Part shown: piece by piece, positions 51,201 to 63,078 of the stretch | How positions within the stretch are numbered: the stretch's first letter is position 1 | How the letters are laid out: each line of letters begins with the position of its first letter | Origin: Liolophura sinensis | Taxonomy: Eukaryota; Mollusca; Polyplacophora; Chitonida; Chitonidae | Length of the DNA stretch: 64,000 bases | Direction: 5' to 3' | Assembly (NCBI RefSeq): GCF_032854445.1 | Contig: NC_088301.1 | Span: 45,071,116 to 45,135,115, forward strand | Translations under genes and position numbers: made by a program | The notes under the pieces: model-generated | The model's input: only the letters and a program-made list of their open reading frames with translations | What the model was told of the DNA's origin: nothing | Database searches by the model: none

Positions 51201-54200
51201 GCTATATCTGGCAAGAGTGTGTATTCCCTGCACACAGCATGTGACTGACAGACATTAAACAGACGCCAATGCCAATAAGCACGTTCAGGTAAACATGTGC
51301 AAATGTTTTTCAGTGTTAACAAGGCGGTGACTCTCCAAAAAGGGCCCTACTCTAAACCTTATTCAGATTTTGATATAAGGTTGTTTTTTTCATCTTCATT
51401 TTTATCTTCACAGCATACTTCTTTAAAATATTTATATTTTTCATTAGCGAGAATGTAAAAAAAAAAAAAATCCCTCCCCCCCCCTTTTTTTCTGAAAAGG
51501 GTCAGGTTTTGCCAAACAAAGGTTTTTTCTTTAGGATAGCCTCAGAGGTAACAATCTTTTGTTGCTCAAGCTACAATATACCATTAGTTGTTACAGACAC
51601 CTGTTTTTTAATTAAACACATGTATATACTGCACACATTTATATCAACAGTTCTCAGTCAAAAGCAGAGAAAACCCTACCTTACATTGTACATGCTCTGG
51701 ACATAGAACTTCAGTTAATGTACATGCATGCCCTTTCTACAACAAGTGTAAGATAAGCATCAGGATATGGCCCTGACTGCATTTTGACTTGAACGACACA
51801 TACATCCTGAGTTACATCATCAATAAGCTCAATAATTCTCCATTTTGTACAACCATAAATAATTAATGACATAAGATAGTAAGAAAAAAAGAGTATAGGT
51901 TATGGAAGATGGCTTAGAAATGGGTGTCTGATGGTTTGGGCCGATACTAGATAACTGAGGAAACCCATCAATGTGCTCTTTCCATCATTTGCCGATGACT
52001 GGATGCATGATGACTTGGCAGATATCTACACTGTGCTTGCCAGGAAGTTATCAATCAACCAACTGTTATCGAGATCTCCATCAGTGCTACTGCATGCCAT
52101 TTATCTCTGCCCAGCCACAAAATAATAGATTCTGAGGACTTGAATAGACCAATACATCCTCACCACTAAAATTCATATATCTTAGTAATTGCATATATCT
52201 AGATTTATTCTGTTAATGTTCAGAAAATATGTGATTCATTATCAATAATAAAAAAAGGTAACAATAAGAACGTGTATACAGTTTCTCATGCACTGTTACT
52301 TTGGAATTTTGTGTTTATAGCATGTTTTACTGCTTTAATTCAAACAATTCTGCAACTAAATTTTTTATCACACACTTGATTATCCAATTTAACAAGGTTA
52401 CTGCTTTGATGTCCAGAGAAATCTGTGGAATTCTCTGGAAAGGAATCCTTTCACAGAAATGTTTTTTTTTTAAGGGAGGTTATCTTGAAACTTTACAATT
52501 ACAAGTTTTTAAACTCTGAAGGAAAATGCACCTGATGTGGTGTTGATAAGAACAAAGGAGTTTGTTTTAAACAAAAGAACGAGGAGGAAGGCAATTAAGT
52601 ACATATTCGATATCAGTCCTAGTGGTGGTTACTGATAAAAGTAAAGCTATGTTGTGGATCTGGGCATAAATCTGTCAGCATCGCCCTCTATCGAAAGGGC
52701 TTCCTCTGTCAAACTTCCCTACGACAATTTAATGATTGGTATACATCTTCATTATATCTGAAACACTAGTATTAATCTCAACAGAATTCTGCGGCTTTTC
52801 TGTATCCTCGCCACCTCTTGGGCATTACCCTCTATCGCTTTAATAACGCACCCCATAAATCTGACCGTTGGGACCACATCGACTGCTGAAAAACTAGCTG
52901 GCTTTAAAAAGCCATTTAGAAACCTTTCCCTCAGGATATCGGAAATCTCATATTTCTAATTAAAACCCATGCCTATGATATCCTCTGGAATACCACGCAC
53001 ACACATGTTTATCAGAATTCTCTTTAACACCATACCTTGGCAGGAAATCTACAGGAAGTTCTTATGCTAACCACTCATTATAAACTATCTGTGGCCATGA
53101 ATGGCTTTTACAAATGATTTTTCTTTGTACTTGATTTCAAAAGGATGTTAAATGCTACACCTGCAATAACAAATCAAAGAAATAACATGTCAGTGTGAAA
53201 GATTAATTTTAATAGCTAGATAATCTCTTTTGTCACTACAATTGCTAAGTACAACATTAAACCCCAAGCACTACAACATGTATACATATATTCTGTTTTC
53301 CCTCAGTTATCTTCTTGGAATGTCACTTCAAATTTACTTCAATATGAGAAACGTTCAATTATATAATCAATCTCACATAACAAAGCTTGATTTATACAGA
53401 TGTACATATAGCGATAAAACACAACATGCCAAATAAGACAATTAAGACTTCATTGGCAATAATCAAATACATTAAATGATCTTTCTACTACCATTGAGAG
53501 ATATATAACATTTGAGGAGAGACAAACACTGAATTTGGCAGAAAAAGGGCTTCTGTTGGGCAAGTCAAATACCAGGAACTGCTAACAAATGTCATCTGTA
53601 GCACCGGAAATTATTTCTTATGTAAAAACAATAGAAAACAAGGTTAATCGACTTCATGTAAATTGATCAAGACCAGAAAAATATTAAGAACTATTGGCAG
53701 ATTGGTATTCCTAATGACTATTGGCAGCTTTGTTAATTTGCAATCATAACATTCAGAGATAATGGAAAAGAGAGGAGCGTTTATTCAAGTTTCACTGTTT
53801 ATAGCTGATTAAAATCTAATGTAAAGAAGGTGTGCAATAAGCCCATTACTCTGACATTATCATCATTTGGGTATATACTTATATATACTGGGCCTTAGCT
53901 ACATGTCACTGCACCAGATAACAAAGGATAAGTAATCTGGTTGTACTTTTAGGAGACACATTCAATCTGGGTCTGCTGCTGGCACCATCCATCTTTGTCA
54001 TTTGAGACCTAAGGCCCAGTAACTAGTACCCATCGGTAGATATTGGTACGGAGTGGCCCAATCTGCCTAGCCATTTGTTTCCTATTGTCTTAACCCTGTT
54101 GTAATTCATGGGGAGGTCATCTGATGCGATGCCGACCAAGATCCAGACAATTGTACAGGAAAGATGGAATTGGAGAGAGTTAAGGCTGCCTAGAATCGAT

Positions 54201-57200
54201 CTCCTACTCAAAGCGAAAAACCTCCCCAACTGTTTCGGACTGATCCATTGACGCGAAGGGATCACAAAACTAAACTCGTCTCCAATTTCGTTACGCTGCA
54301 ACTCATCTAGTATCTATGTCTGAACCAATATTGTCAAATAAAGACCAAATTGCTTCAGACAAAATATCAAATTCAAACGCCAGTTCCAATCATCAGTACA
54401 ATAGCACAAGAGCCGAATCAAGCCTATATTCTGAGTGGTTTAGCCACTACCAAAACTACATGTATTAAGGAATAAAGCTTATCACACAATCAAGCCACAA
54501 GAAATGATGTATAGGTCTTCCAGATAAATTGACGAGGGTCAAGAGTGGGCTCTCCAGCCAACAGCATGTCAATTTGCATCAATTAATTACTTCATCCGTA
54601 TTCACATGAAGATAGTTTTAGGAATTCCAGAGTCCACCATGTGGAGATAATTTAAACTCTGACCTCTTTCAGACAGAATTAGATTTCCGCATGAATACCA
54701 TGGTAGTCTGAATGAATATCAGAATGTTTTTCTCTGGGACAGAGGCCAGCAGTGGGTAGCTTTAGCACACTCTTGTTCGTTTCAGTCAAACATCTACGAA
54801 AATGTATGCACCTTCTGTACATTATGTCTTTCCTTTGTTAAAAAAGATTCGTTTTTTTTTTTCACAACCATCATCATTCAGTATGACAAATACCCAACAG
54901 CTCAATAATGTGAGTGCCAAGTGTGTCTGCAGTCACTGATTATATACTTTCCATAGTAATTAGAATTCTATTACCTAAATTTGCACTTCAGATATCACCA
55001 CCTACAATCTTCTCACATAATGGCCCTTTGAAAAGTGCTTACAGCTTTTACTCCATATTATAAAACTGATTCTACAAGAGCTAATATTACTGGTGTCAAA
55101 CTCAAAGAGACAAACTACAAAAATGGTTCCATACTGAAAAATACAAATCGAAGTAAATTCACTACATGTGATTTTATTTATGCTTAATGTAGATTATCCT
55201 TTTTGGTTTAGTAGGTCACAAGAATTCAAAGCATTAATTACAACTACTGCCTTTCATCTAAAAAGTTTGGTATCTAAAAATGTACTTTCAGATGCAGAGA
55301 AAGTCCTTGAAAGTTATAGATATTAATTATGTACCATTTAACCATTTTCATTAAACAAGCTACACAGAAACCATGATTTTTTAATTACATGTATAACCTT
55401 AAATGAATAGTTTGTCTTCTTTAGATCAAAACTTTCAAGAAAATTTTTTGTCAAAATAACATATCAAAACATGCAAAGTGCATAATCACTCTTCTTCGTA
55501 ATCTATGTGTTTTAATCTTATTCATGAAAAACTACAAATATTATGCATAACTGTCCTTCTGTTTGTAAGGTCTAGATATGCTGCGAGTAGCAAAGGTTAC
55601 TAATTGGGATAAGGGAAATGAAGTACTTCCTTCTTTTGGATGGCAGAAAATGTGGGGTCGAATGTTAGATAGTGGTTCAGATTGGAGAGATTCCAAAAGT
55701 CTTATTTGGTAATAGCGGGGAAACACAAATTGGGTGCCCCATCCATCTTAATTACATGGCTGCACCTCTGTGCCCAGTGAGGTTTCCAGCCATCCTTGAT
55801 AACAGTGACAAGACTGGCCAATTAATTTTTATCCCATTTATCCCAGGGAATCTGTCTTTGATTAGATCATGTAATATTTTTGTGATATCGATGGTTTGGA
55901 CATCTGGCCACAAAAAAAACAATATGTGATCTTTACAGCTTCAGACAAGACAGAACTTAGGCCTAGGACTTTACATCACATGAACTAGCCACAAACCCAT
56001 GTTGATGTCAGTGAAAATAAGACAAAGACGTGTCTGTTTTTGTCTCCAAAGTCTACAGAAATGGTTACACTTTATCCTAACCCTCTCTAATCTTATACTG
56101 ACATGAGTTTTAGGCTATATATTGGTATTACGACTGACAAAATTCTCTAATAATTCTTAGATACTTGAAAAAGGCCAAATGTCCAGTGTTCTAAGTGAAC
56201 ACCATGATTTACTTATTACATTAACAAGCACCATCAATCCTAAATAGTTGTCACCTTTTTTAAGAGAAACAGAAAACTATATTGTATCTTAAAATTTTAT
56301 GGCCATGGCAAGCCATAAATTGCAATGAATTAAAATTTCATGAGTTATTGTGATTAATTTAGCATCTGAATATGAAACGCTTTTGAAGGAAAAAATTAAA
56401 ATTCCAACCAAAATGCCAGTTTATTGGGTAATTCCAGTGTATGAAGATAAGTTAGATAACAAAATATGTCAAATGAACCTGCAATGCCAACCACTGCAGT
56501 GATATCACATGATCCCACATGTTAACTATTAAGGGGTGAGCTGAGCATAAGAGCCACAACGATGAATTAATCCTGACATAAAACAAGGCCTTCTGGGACA
56601 TGGGAGAGCAGCTGACACGAGACAGGCCCTTTTCCATCAAATTTAATTCAATTTTAGCCTAAAGCTGTACGACTTGCAGCAAAAATATCATGCTGTTCAA
56701 TCTACTAAGAGGTTTGCAACAACGCATTTTTTTTATCATCTAACTGCAGTTCCTACACTGTAAACTGGAAATATGTTGAGATGGAATCAGTTTTTCATAC
56801 ATATACATCTCTCTTCCACTCAAATGATCCAGGAACACTGGCATTATAATTGATAACTCAATTTTTTTAAAAGTGTTTGCAGAAGTTTCACACCATAAAT
56901 CTAGCGGAATGCCCTGGAAACTTTTCTACATACTATGGGGAGTTTATGATATCAATGAGTGTGAGTTATTGATATCAGTGTTTGACTTGCAAATGGATAA
57001 CATGAAGTGAAAGCCTATTAATTACAAAGGTGTTTGGCATGTATTTCTTCACAAAGACAAGAAATTATTTACCAGGTCAGGTGAACTTCACAGTTTAAAA
57101 CGGCTATAGCAGTGAGAGTTATTTAACAATTATATTTGCTATTCTAAAATATTGGCAAAAGATTGAGTTGAATTGGTGCTAACTGATTTTTTCCCCCAAA

Positions 57201-58233
57201 ACCTCTGGGATATTCTCTTTAATGATGAAGCAAACGTTAACATGAAGTATATGCCAGATTAAAGATCATTATACACTGTCCATGAAAATAGTTTATATGA
57301 ATAGATATAGTAATAGATATGTGTGTGATCACTAACACACACATGCTGATTGATGTTTAATGTTTCGTGCTTAAGGATTTTCGCCACTATGATGGCGGTC
57401 AGGTTTATGAATTAAGGAAACTGTAGTAAAAGCCATTAATCTTCACCAGGTACCTGACAGCCTCGTGACTTAAAGCAGCAGGTGAAACAGCAAGAGCTGT
57501 ACTTGAACACACAACCCCATTGGTCAAAGGCCTGACAGTTGCAGCAAGCCAGCGCTTTAACTACCTGAGGAGGTGAGGCCACCATGCTATTAGACTTCTA
57601 CACTCAAAATACATATGGCTGTGACTTCAAGTCCAGCTCATGCATGCTGGCTTCCTCTCTGGTCTATCAGCAACCTGCGGATGGTTGTGGGTTTCCCCAC
57701 AGGCAGAGCCAGGTTTCCTCCCACCATAATGCTGGGCGTCATCATATGTGAAATCTTCTTGAGTACAGCATACAACACCAGTCAAATAAATAAATACATC
57801 AAAATGGATATGCATACATTGTTATAAATGCATTTGCCAAATGGATCCTGAAACATACAATTTACAGGAAAAACGATACCCACTTTATGGGTCACAACAA
57901 ATCACTGTAGAATCTGATTTTTAATAGCAGTTTACTCCCAATGCCATAAGTCTACAAAAATCAATTTAATCATTTTCGTGGATATGTACAAATCTTATTT
58001 CCAATAAATAAAATGTTATGAAAAACATTTAGAGAATGAATTCATTGCAGCTTACCTTTAACTTTCAGCTCTGCAGCCTTCATATCCATGTCCACACCTA
58101 CTGTTGCCACACAGGTGTATATTCCATCATCACTTAGCGACACCTTCTTAATTAACAAGGTGTTCTTCAATGGGTCTACTTCATACTTGGGTAAGCTGGT
58201 ATTAATGTAGCGTCCCTTGTATTTCCATCGAAT
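36099..58233 (-). CDS. L1CAM/neuroglian/NrCAM-family cell-adhesion protein, 5' partial, GPI-type ending
   Basis: Eight exons (58056-58233, 48182-48555, 41732-41963, 40189-40319, 38034-38244, 37518-37640, 36682-36867, 36099-36250) join in frame into 528 residues. Domains are the end of Ig6 (residues 1-60, SDDGIYTCVA), FN3-1 (about 61-155), FN3-2 (162-261), FN3-3 (264-372), FN3-4 (376-474) and a 54-residue tail. Family marks are VQFNTS and CWTPPDHPDGNPENVR at the FN3-1/2 border, EWTPMPRLLHNGPGFHYVVSW, the SGED link to FN3-3, HGRFRGYRIRYWK, and the GPPSQTIDFFTPEG link to FN3-4. These match neuroglian and NrCAM, not contactin, in recalled sequence. NTS and NYS in FN3-1 are candidate N-glycosylation sites. 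L1-family proteins mediate neuronal and septate-junction adhesion. FN3-5, the membrane helix and the FIGQY tail are absent from this model; the last exon instead ends like a GPI signal. The start and Ig1-5 lie beyond the N gap. Confidence 0.9.
36251..36681 (-). other. Intron between the FN3-4 exon and the terminal exon
   Basis: 431 bp, GTAAGATAG to TTCCAG. No further exon is visible inside, so no FN3-5 exon lies between FN3-4 and the terminal exon. Confidence 0.75.
36682..36867 (-). CDS. Adhesion gene exon: second half of FN3-4
   Basis: 186 nt, acceptor TTTTTGGTTTACAG, donor GTAAGATAG, phase 1 at both ends. It contains AAKITGLSGGHQYRFYVWAR, the tyrosine-corner region of an FN3 domain, and ends in VVMEDAA. 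Confidence 0.92.
36868..37517 (-). other. Intron within FN3-4
   Basis: 650 bp, AT-rich. No other feature seen. Confidence 0.8.
37518..37640 (-). CDS. Adhesion gene exon: first half of FN3-4
   Basis: 123 nt, acceptor GTGATTTGTCTAG, donor GTACATC, phase 1 to phase 1. It reads PGAVRDLRVEALGSSYVQLE, then WLPPDEPNGILLGYDIGYQA, the typical A-C' strands of an FN3 domain. Confidence 0.9.
37641..38033 (-). other. Intron between FN3-3 and FN3-4
   Basis: 393 bp, splice phase 1 at the domain border. No other feature seen. Confidence 0.8.
38034..38244 (-). CDS. Adhesion gene exon: second half of FN3-3
   Basis: 211 nt, acceptor TAATGTTTCAG, donor GTAAGTAG, phase 0 to phase 1. It reads IRYWKSSEGRHRLRQIDVFI and ends with GPPSQTIDFFTPEG, the conserved FN3-3 ending of L1-family proteins. 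Confidence 0.93.
38245..40188 (-). other. Intron within FN3-3
   Basis: 1.9 kb, AT-rich, with no repeat or exon recognised. Confidence 0.7.
40189..40319 (-). CDS. Adhesion gene exon: first half of FN3-3
   Basis: 131 nt, acceptor TCATATTTCAG, donor GTAAGATGG, phase 1 to phase 0. It reads PQVAPKDFRLDPDKPVQPHS, then AHFIWEAVDTTVEKIHGRFR, with the core tryptophan. Confidence 0.92.
40320..41731 (-). other. Intron between FN3-2 and FN3-3
   Basis: 1.4 kb. No exon or repeat recognised. Confidence 0.7.
41732..41963 (-). CDS. Adhesion gene exon: FN3-2, from the second strand onward
   Basis: 232 nt, acceptor CCCTTATTTTACAG, donor GTGAGTTTG, phase 0 to phase 1. It reads PMPRLLHNGPGFHYVVSWRP and ends in GRSGED, the conserved link to FN3-3 in neuroglian and NrCAM. 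Confidence 0.95.
46651..46921 (-). mobile_element. SINE copy, minus orientation, with duplicated 62-bp tail
   Basis: On the minus strand it runs CCATGGCTGAGAGGGTTAGC (A-box-like), GTGAGTTCATGTCCAGCTC (B-box-like), GGCTTCCTCTACGGC and CGTGGGAAGG, then GTGAAATATTCTTTAG. The tail segment of 62 bp occurs twice in tandem, 46651-46712 and 46713-46774, with few differences. Confidence 0.8.
47912..48126 (-). mobile_element. Complete SINE insertion with a 14-bp target-site duplication
   Basis: The minus strand begins GGGGCCTCCGTGGCCAAGGT (A-box-like) and has GTGAGTTCAAGTCCAGCTC (B-box-like), a conserved body and an A-rich tail. TGAAACTACATGTA flanks it exactly at 47898-47911 and 48127-48140. The perfect duplication and tail show relatively recent retroposition. 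It ends 55 bp before the 3' edge of the FN3-1 exon (48182). Confidence 0.93.
48182..48555 (-). CDS. Adhesion gene exon: FN3-1 and start of FN3-2
   Basis: 374 nt, acceptor TTTTAG before 48555, donor GTAAGTGGC, phase 1 to phase 0. It reads PPDQPVDVQVINCLAHSAEI, a core tryptophan, NFIVQFNTSSDPDHW, YGNYSFRMVARNSVG, then CWTPPDHPDGNPENVR and KGKLIIEWT. Vertebrate L1-family genes usually split this region over more exons. Confidence 0.95.
57346..57582 (-). mobile_element. SINE copy, second type, minus orientation
   Basis: On the minus strand it starts TGGCCTCACCTCCTCAGGTA, an A-box-like stretch, and has a B-box-like GTGTTCAAGTACAGCTC. It ends near AAACATCAATCAG. The head resembles the common SINE, but the body differs. 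Confidence 0.6.
57617..57800 (+). mobile_element. SINE copy, plus orientation, 5' truncated
   Basis: It begins at the B-box-like GTGACTTCAAGTCCAGCTC and runs through GCGGATGGTTGTGGGTTTCC and CCACCATAATGCTGGGCGTC, ending in AAATAAATAAATAC. It lies next to an oppositely oriented SINE. Confidence 0.8.
58056..58233 (-). CDS. Adhesion gene exon: end of Ig6 (5' end lost in gap)
   Basis: Donor GTAAGCTG after 58056, leaving phase 1. It reads IRWKYKGRYINTSLPKYEVD, then TLLIKKVSLSDDGIYTCVAT, then MKAAELKVK. The D-x-G-x-Y-x-C pattern is the F-strand of an Ig domain, here the sixth, directly before FN3-1. The exon enters the N gap. Confidence 0.92.
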
Positions 58234-58433
58234 NNNNNNNNNNNNNNNNNNNNNNNNNNNNNNNNNNNNNNNNNNNNNNNNNNNNNNNNNNNNNNNNNNN
58301 NNNNNNNNNNNNNNNNNNNNNNNNNNNNNNNNNNNNNNNNNNNNNNNNNNNNNNNNNNNNNNNNNNNNNNNNNNNNNNNNNNNNNNNNNNNNNNNNNNNN
58401 NNNNNNNNNNNNNNNNNNNNNNNNNNNNNNNNN
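58234..58433. other. Assembly gap, 200 N
   Basis: A run of exactly 200 unknown bases, probably a placeholder of fixed size. It removes the first half of the Ig6 exon. Confidence 0.99.
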
Positions 58434-61400
58434 AAATTAACTAAAAGTGGTTATTTACATCAAAAAGTCACATCTAATATTAGCCAATTAGAAGTCTGTT
58501 GGCTTAAACTGCTTGCATGGAAATATCGTTAGTTATTTCACTGTATACAGAATGTATGTGGTTGATTATATTGATACATGTGTGTAATTGTGAAAAAAGA
58601 AATAAAAAGAGACCTGCACTTTCACATGCCTGTGGTATCAGCATGAATAAGTACATTGTTAATAATTGATCATTGTGGCATCCCCATTTTCAGGTGTGCT
58701 GTCACATAAGACAGTTGAATTATTTGACGACAGGTGAAATTCAGAACACCTGTACCCAGTGTTTCCAGCTGTGGTCTTATCAAAATGATGCAGCAACTTA
58801 TTTACCTGAATTTTTTAATGTGTTCCATCCTCAGGAATAATTACATACCTGTCGTACCTACAAAATTTATATCCACACAAACTACTTAAGAACTAGACAC
58901 AGGTGCACATATGGTAGCCTTTAAGGTCAACCATACAGTAGACTCTAAGGCTGGTTAAAACCTCATTATATATTTATAATGCTACCTATCCACTCCCTTT
59001 CACTCCGCCAATGAACAAATCAGAAAGCCAAATTATCAAATCTAAGACACCATGACAAGGTTCATTAAGGATTACGTCAATATTTTCTTTCTCGATGAAA
59101 ACTTTCTACACAAATATTCTTATAAGTGATTTTATGGATTCTTAACGCCATCCCCTAAGCCATTATGTGTCACAAATGAACAAAATCCTGTCATATCAAT
59201 CACACAACTTTGTAAATGAAGTGTCAAAAATAGCTCTATTTATTGAAATTTCTCATATCATCCATTGTCAAACGACGTCTTGGTCAGATAGTTTGATGAA
59301 TAATGTGTAATATTCTTTGTTTGCATTAGATTTCAATGAACCCAGAAGGACAGGTTATAAATCAAACTTTAATGAGCCAGCATATCCTCACATTAGGACA
59401 GGCCACTCAGCATACATGTATGATTACAGAGCTGCCAAAACATTCTGAGGTGCAAATAAGCTAGTTTAATTTCACAGAAAATTAGAACATATATCCCGTC
59501 TTTGAGAAAAAAAGAGAAAAAAAAAGACAGATATGAATAGAAATATAAATTAGACTACGCCAAAGAATAATGTCAGTTTTCTAGGACAAAACAAGAACAT
59601 TTATTTCTTGATCCATGGCACAAAAAATAAAACAGATGAAGAAATCTTTTCCAGGAAAAATGAATGATCAAAAGTGACAAGCCACCCAAGCAAAATAGAC
59701 AAGGGCGAGCCGCAAGTTTAGTGAAACACAAAGGAAATCAATTTCAACCTATGTTCAACAAAATGAATAATTAACGAAACAAAATGTTTAGCTCATCCAT
59801 AACTTCCAAGAAATTAATTTCATTTTTCTACAAGCTAGAATGACATTATGAAAAATATGATGGAAGAATTTATGTTTTTTACCTGATATTAGAAAAATTA
59901 TTATTATTAAGTACATGTAAACAGTATTCTCAAAACATTCTGTTAAAACACTTTTATGCTGTATAAAACTAGATTTCAATAAGCATGAGTGCAGGGTCAT
60001 ACAAAACACATGTATATATGTCCACATTATATTATCGAATACATGGTAACAACATCAGCTTTTCAGCGTAAAAACAAAATAATTGTTTTTCACACAGAAG
60101 TTTAGGTAAATACTTGATTCCAAGACAAAATCTGAAAAAACTATATTACTGCATTATTAAAATGTCTTCCTCTCGTTCAAAAAACAAATGGCAAAATAAA
60201 ATGTTCTTTAATAATATAGTAGATGTTGTGATTCAGGGATCAGCTCGCTTGTTTCTTTCCTACATTCATTCCTTGTTTCACATCTTTTTACAGCCTGGAC
60301 ATCTAGTGTCCACTTCCATCTTCCTCAAGCTACAATTAGCAAAATGTTCCTTAGCTGAGGAAGGCCAAGATGGTAGGGTAGGTTAGATGGAAGAGTGTCA
60401 GACACAGAATGTCTTGGCTGCCTGAACCATTGATCTTGTATGCCAGGCTCTGTTGACAATGGCATCATTTAGCAGATAATCCATCTAAAGCTGTCTAATT
60501 GCATGTGTAATGCACCGGGTGTTCATTGAGTGTGCTATTTCTGGGAAATTTACAAACCAGCAGGAACAAAATTATCCCATAACTGGCTTCTTTCTTCAGA
60601 CACTGCTCATATTCTATATTCATCAACTACATGTAGGCATACCAATTAAGGTGAACAAAGATTTAAATCAAAACACGAAAATCTTGAGAAGCCATCTTTC
60701 ATTGACAGGATGAAATAATCTACATCCTGTAGATGCACAGCTATAAGCATTTAAGCAATGTCATCATGTGGGACTATATAGGCCACATGTAACTCTTGGG
60801 AAATTGTCAAAATTAGCCCAAACATCAACTCCTGCTGCCTTCAGTCTGCCCAAAACAAACTTGATTATATATAACATCAACATGATCTACTAAGATCACT
60901 ATTTTTAATATACTTTTACAAATGTTGGAATCTACTTGAGAAAATTACTTTCCACCAGTTCCCAGGTTGGAGGACAGACAAAAAAAAAAATTATCATCGT
61001 TTTTTGGGGCTTGTTATATATGTGGAAATGTACTATAAATTATTGCCAATTTTAGAAAAAAACGTGAGTCAGTGTTGGAGATTTGGTTTCACTTTGGCCC
61101 TGGACTGTCCTTGTAAGACCATGCTTTATACTGCTGCCACCTGCCTATAACCAAATGGTGTCTGGGATCTCCACAAAAGGTAGGTGTTGTCTTCAACGAG
61201 GACCCAATCCGCTGTGTACAGGGCGAATAGCTGAACTGTACATGTAACTCACTTGTCTTTAATGGGATCAACTGATTCCTCCAACGAGGAGTCAGACAGC
61301 TTCCACAGTGAGTGGATAAGCTGGTCAATACGTAATCAATAGCCAGAAACAGAGATCCTGCAGGTACGTGCAACAATGGCTATATTCACATTCTGTATAG

Positions 61401-62958
61401 GAGGGTGTTACACAATCAACGTCAGAAAATAAATTCCTGTGCTATTAAATCTCAGCAACGCTCAAAATGAATATATGTATCTCCAAGGACTAACCTCATA
61501 TTTACATGTACAAGGCCGGAATAGGTATTTAGCCATTTTCATTTGAAAAATATGTATGCTATCAAAATATATACTTTGCAGTATTTTTACAAAATATGTA
61601 CAGATTATATAGAGATATAAAACTGGCACCCATATCTCACTACAAGCCACAATGTTTGAACCATGATATCCTGGGAAAACAGATAATGGACATAACAACC
61701 AGTACATGTAGATTAATGGTTGGGCACAGGCAGGTCCAAAAACAATCCTAGACATGGTTTCTTTACTAAAATTTAAGATTCCATATGTTTTACCCAAGAT
61801 ATATTATGTGGACGCCTGGTATGTGTTGGACTAACAGGCAAATGAACAGTTGAACACATGCAGGCAGGCAATATACAATCCCAAACAAGGACTTGTGTCA
61901 AGGTACACTCACATACAGGAATTAGAAAAGTCTAAGATGTAACATCATGTGGAAACGAAATATTTGACGGATTTATGGACAAGCTAAAACCACTTTACCC
62001 CATTACACAATATATTAGTGGTACAAGGTATACAAATAAAAGGAGATAAAAGAAGTGTAATATGTTTAAAATACAACACAATATTATTGTTTATTTATTT
62101 CATTATAAAATACATGAACAAACACAGCTAAACATTTTTCAACAAATTATATGAAGATGAGGTAACTGGAAGGAGGCTCCTTGGCTGTAACTACCACAGA
62201 GCTCTTCTATCATCTTAGATCTGGTTGAGTGAAACAATGCGCTGCATTCACTGGAGATAAAAGAAAAGTGAATTGTAAAGCAAAAATGATTTATGGATCA
62301 TGTGCATGTACATAAAGATGTATATCATCAATCTATGACAGACTTTTTAGTACTGCAATTCTGTTGATTATATTTGACAAAAACGTATTTGCAACGGGGT
62401 AGTTCCTCTGTTAAAAACACTTTGAAGTCATAAAATATAATAAAGTTCCTTAAAATTATACCTTGCTAATACATGCCTGAAAGAATGAATGAATGAATGG
62501 AGTCTAATTCTGCATTTTCAGTATTTCAGCCATATTGTGAGAATGTTTCACAACCACGAAGAGTTACGATCTCTGAAGAAAGATGTATGTAAATAATATG
62601 AAAGTAAGATATGCATTGAAGACAGGAACATACTACTGACTCATTACCATTCATTTCTAGGAAGAAGTATACACTTGAGGATCCATGCAGTTGTTTTTCA
62701 CGTATCTGCATCATCATGAAATCTCTCAATCTGAAATTAGATAAACACAGTTCATTGAAAATAAACTACATGCTAGAATTCTCTGAAGTCATTATTTCTA
62801 CCATAAGTGTAATGTATCACAACAAAACGAACCAAAAATTGACCATGATAATTAAGAAATGCAACTCTATGCACTTAATCTGAATGTATTATGGTAATAT
62901 TTTATTTTTGACATTTCAACATTGAAGAGATTACGCTTTTATAGCTTGGGCATGCAAG
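58434..62958. other. No convincing exon; presumably intron of the adhesion gene
   Basis: No Ig-like sequence is seen on the minus strand, although the gene's Ig1-Ig5 exons are expected upstream. AT-rich. Confidence 0.5.
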
Positions 62959-62959
62959 A

Positions 62960-63078
62960 CAATAGTCCGAGTCTTCCTTGCCCCACCCCCTGGGCATAAT
63001 GACCGACGGGGGTGGGGAGTCCTTCCTCCGTCGTTACAAATGTCCCTGGTGTCCGGACAAGCAAGACTCGGACTATTG
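62960..63078. repeat. Nested inverted repeat (MITE-like hairpin)
   Basis: The outer arm 62960-62982 (CAATAGTCCGAGTCTTCCTT onward) pairs with 63056-63078 with few mismatches. Inside, CCCCACCCCC at 62981-62990 pairs perfectly with 63008-63017. It stands out as GC-rich in AT-rich surroundings. Confidence 0.85.

Larger units (their letters stand above)
48556..58055 (-). other. Large intron between Ig6 and FN3-1 (9.5 kb)
   Basis: AT-rich with an (AT)n tract near 50515-50532, a mixed A/C/T homopolymer stretch near 51460-51490 and two SINEs in opposite orientation at 57346-57800. No domain-bearing exon was recognised on either strand. Confidence 0.7.

Noticed and set aside
37483-58233. Identification as contactin because of four FN3 domains and a GPI-type end
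   Set aside because: Domain-border sequences (CWTPPDHPDGNPENVR, EWTPMP...FHYVVSW, SGED, FFTPEG) are those of the L1/neuroglian/NrCAM family and differ from contactin's.
62648-62730. 83-nt minus-strand candidate exon with acceptor TCTAATTTCAG and donor GTAATGAGT
   Set aside because: The open frame shows no Ig or FN3 feature and the donor is weak. It could be a chance pair of splice-like sites in AT-rich sequence.
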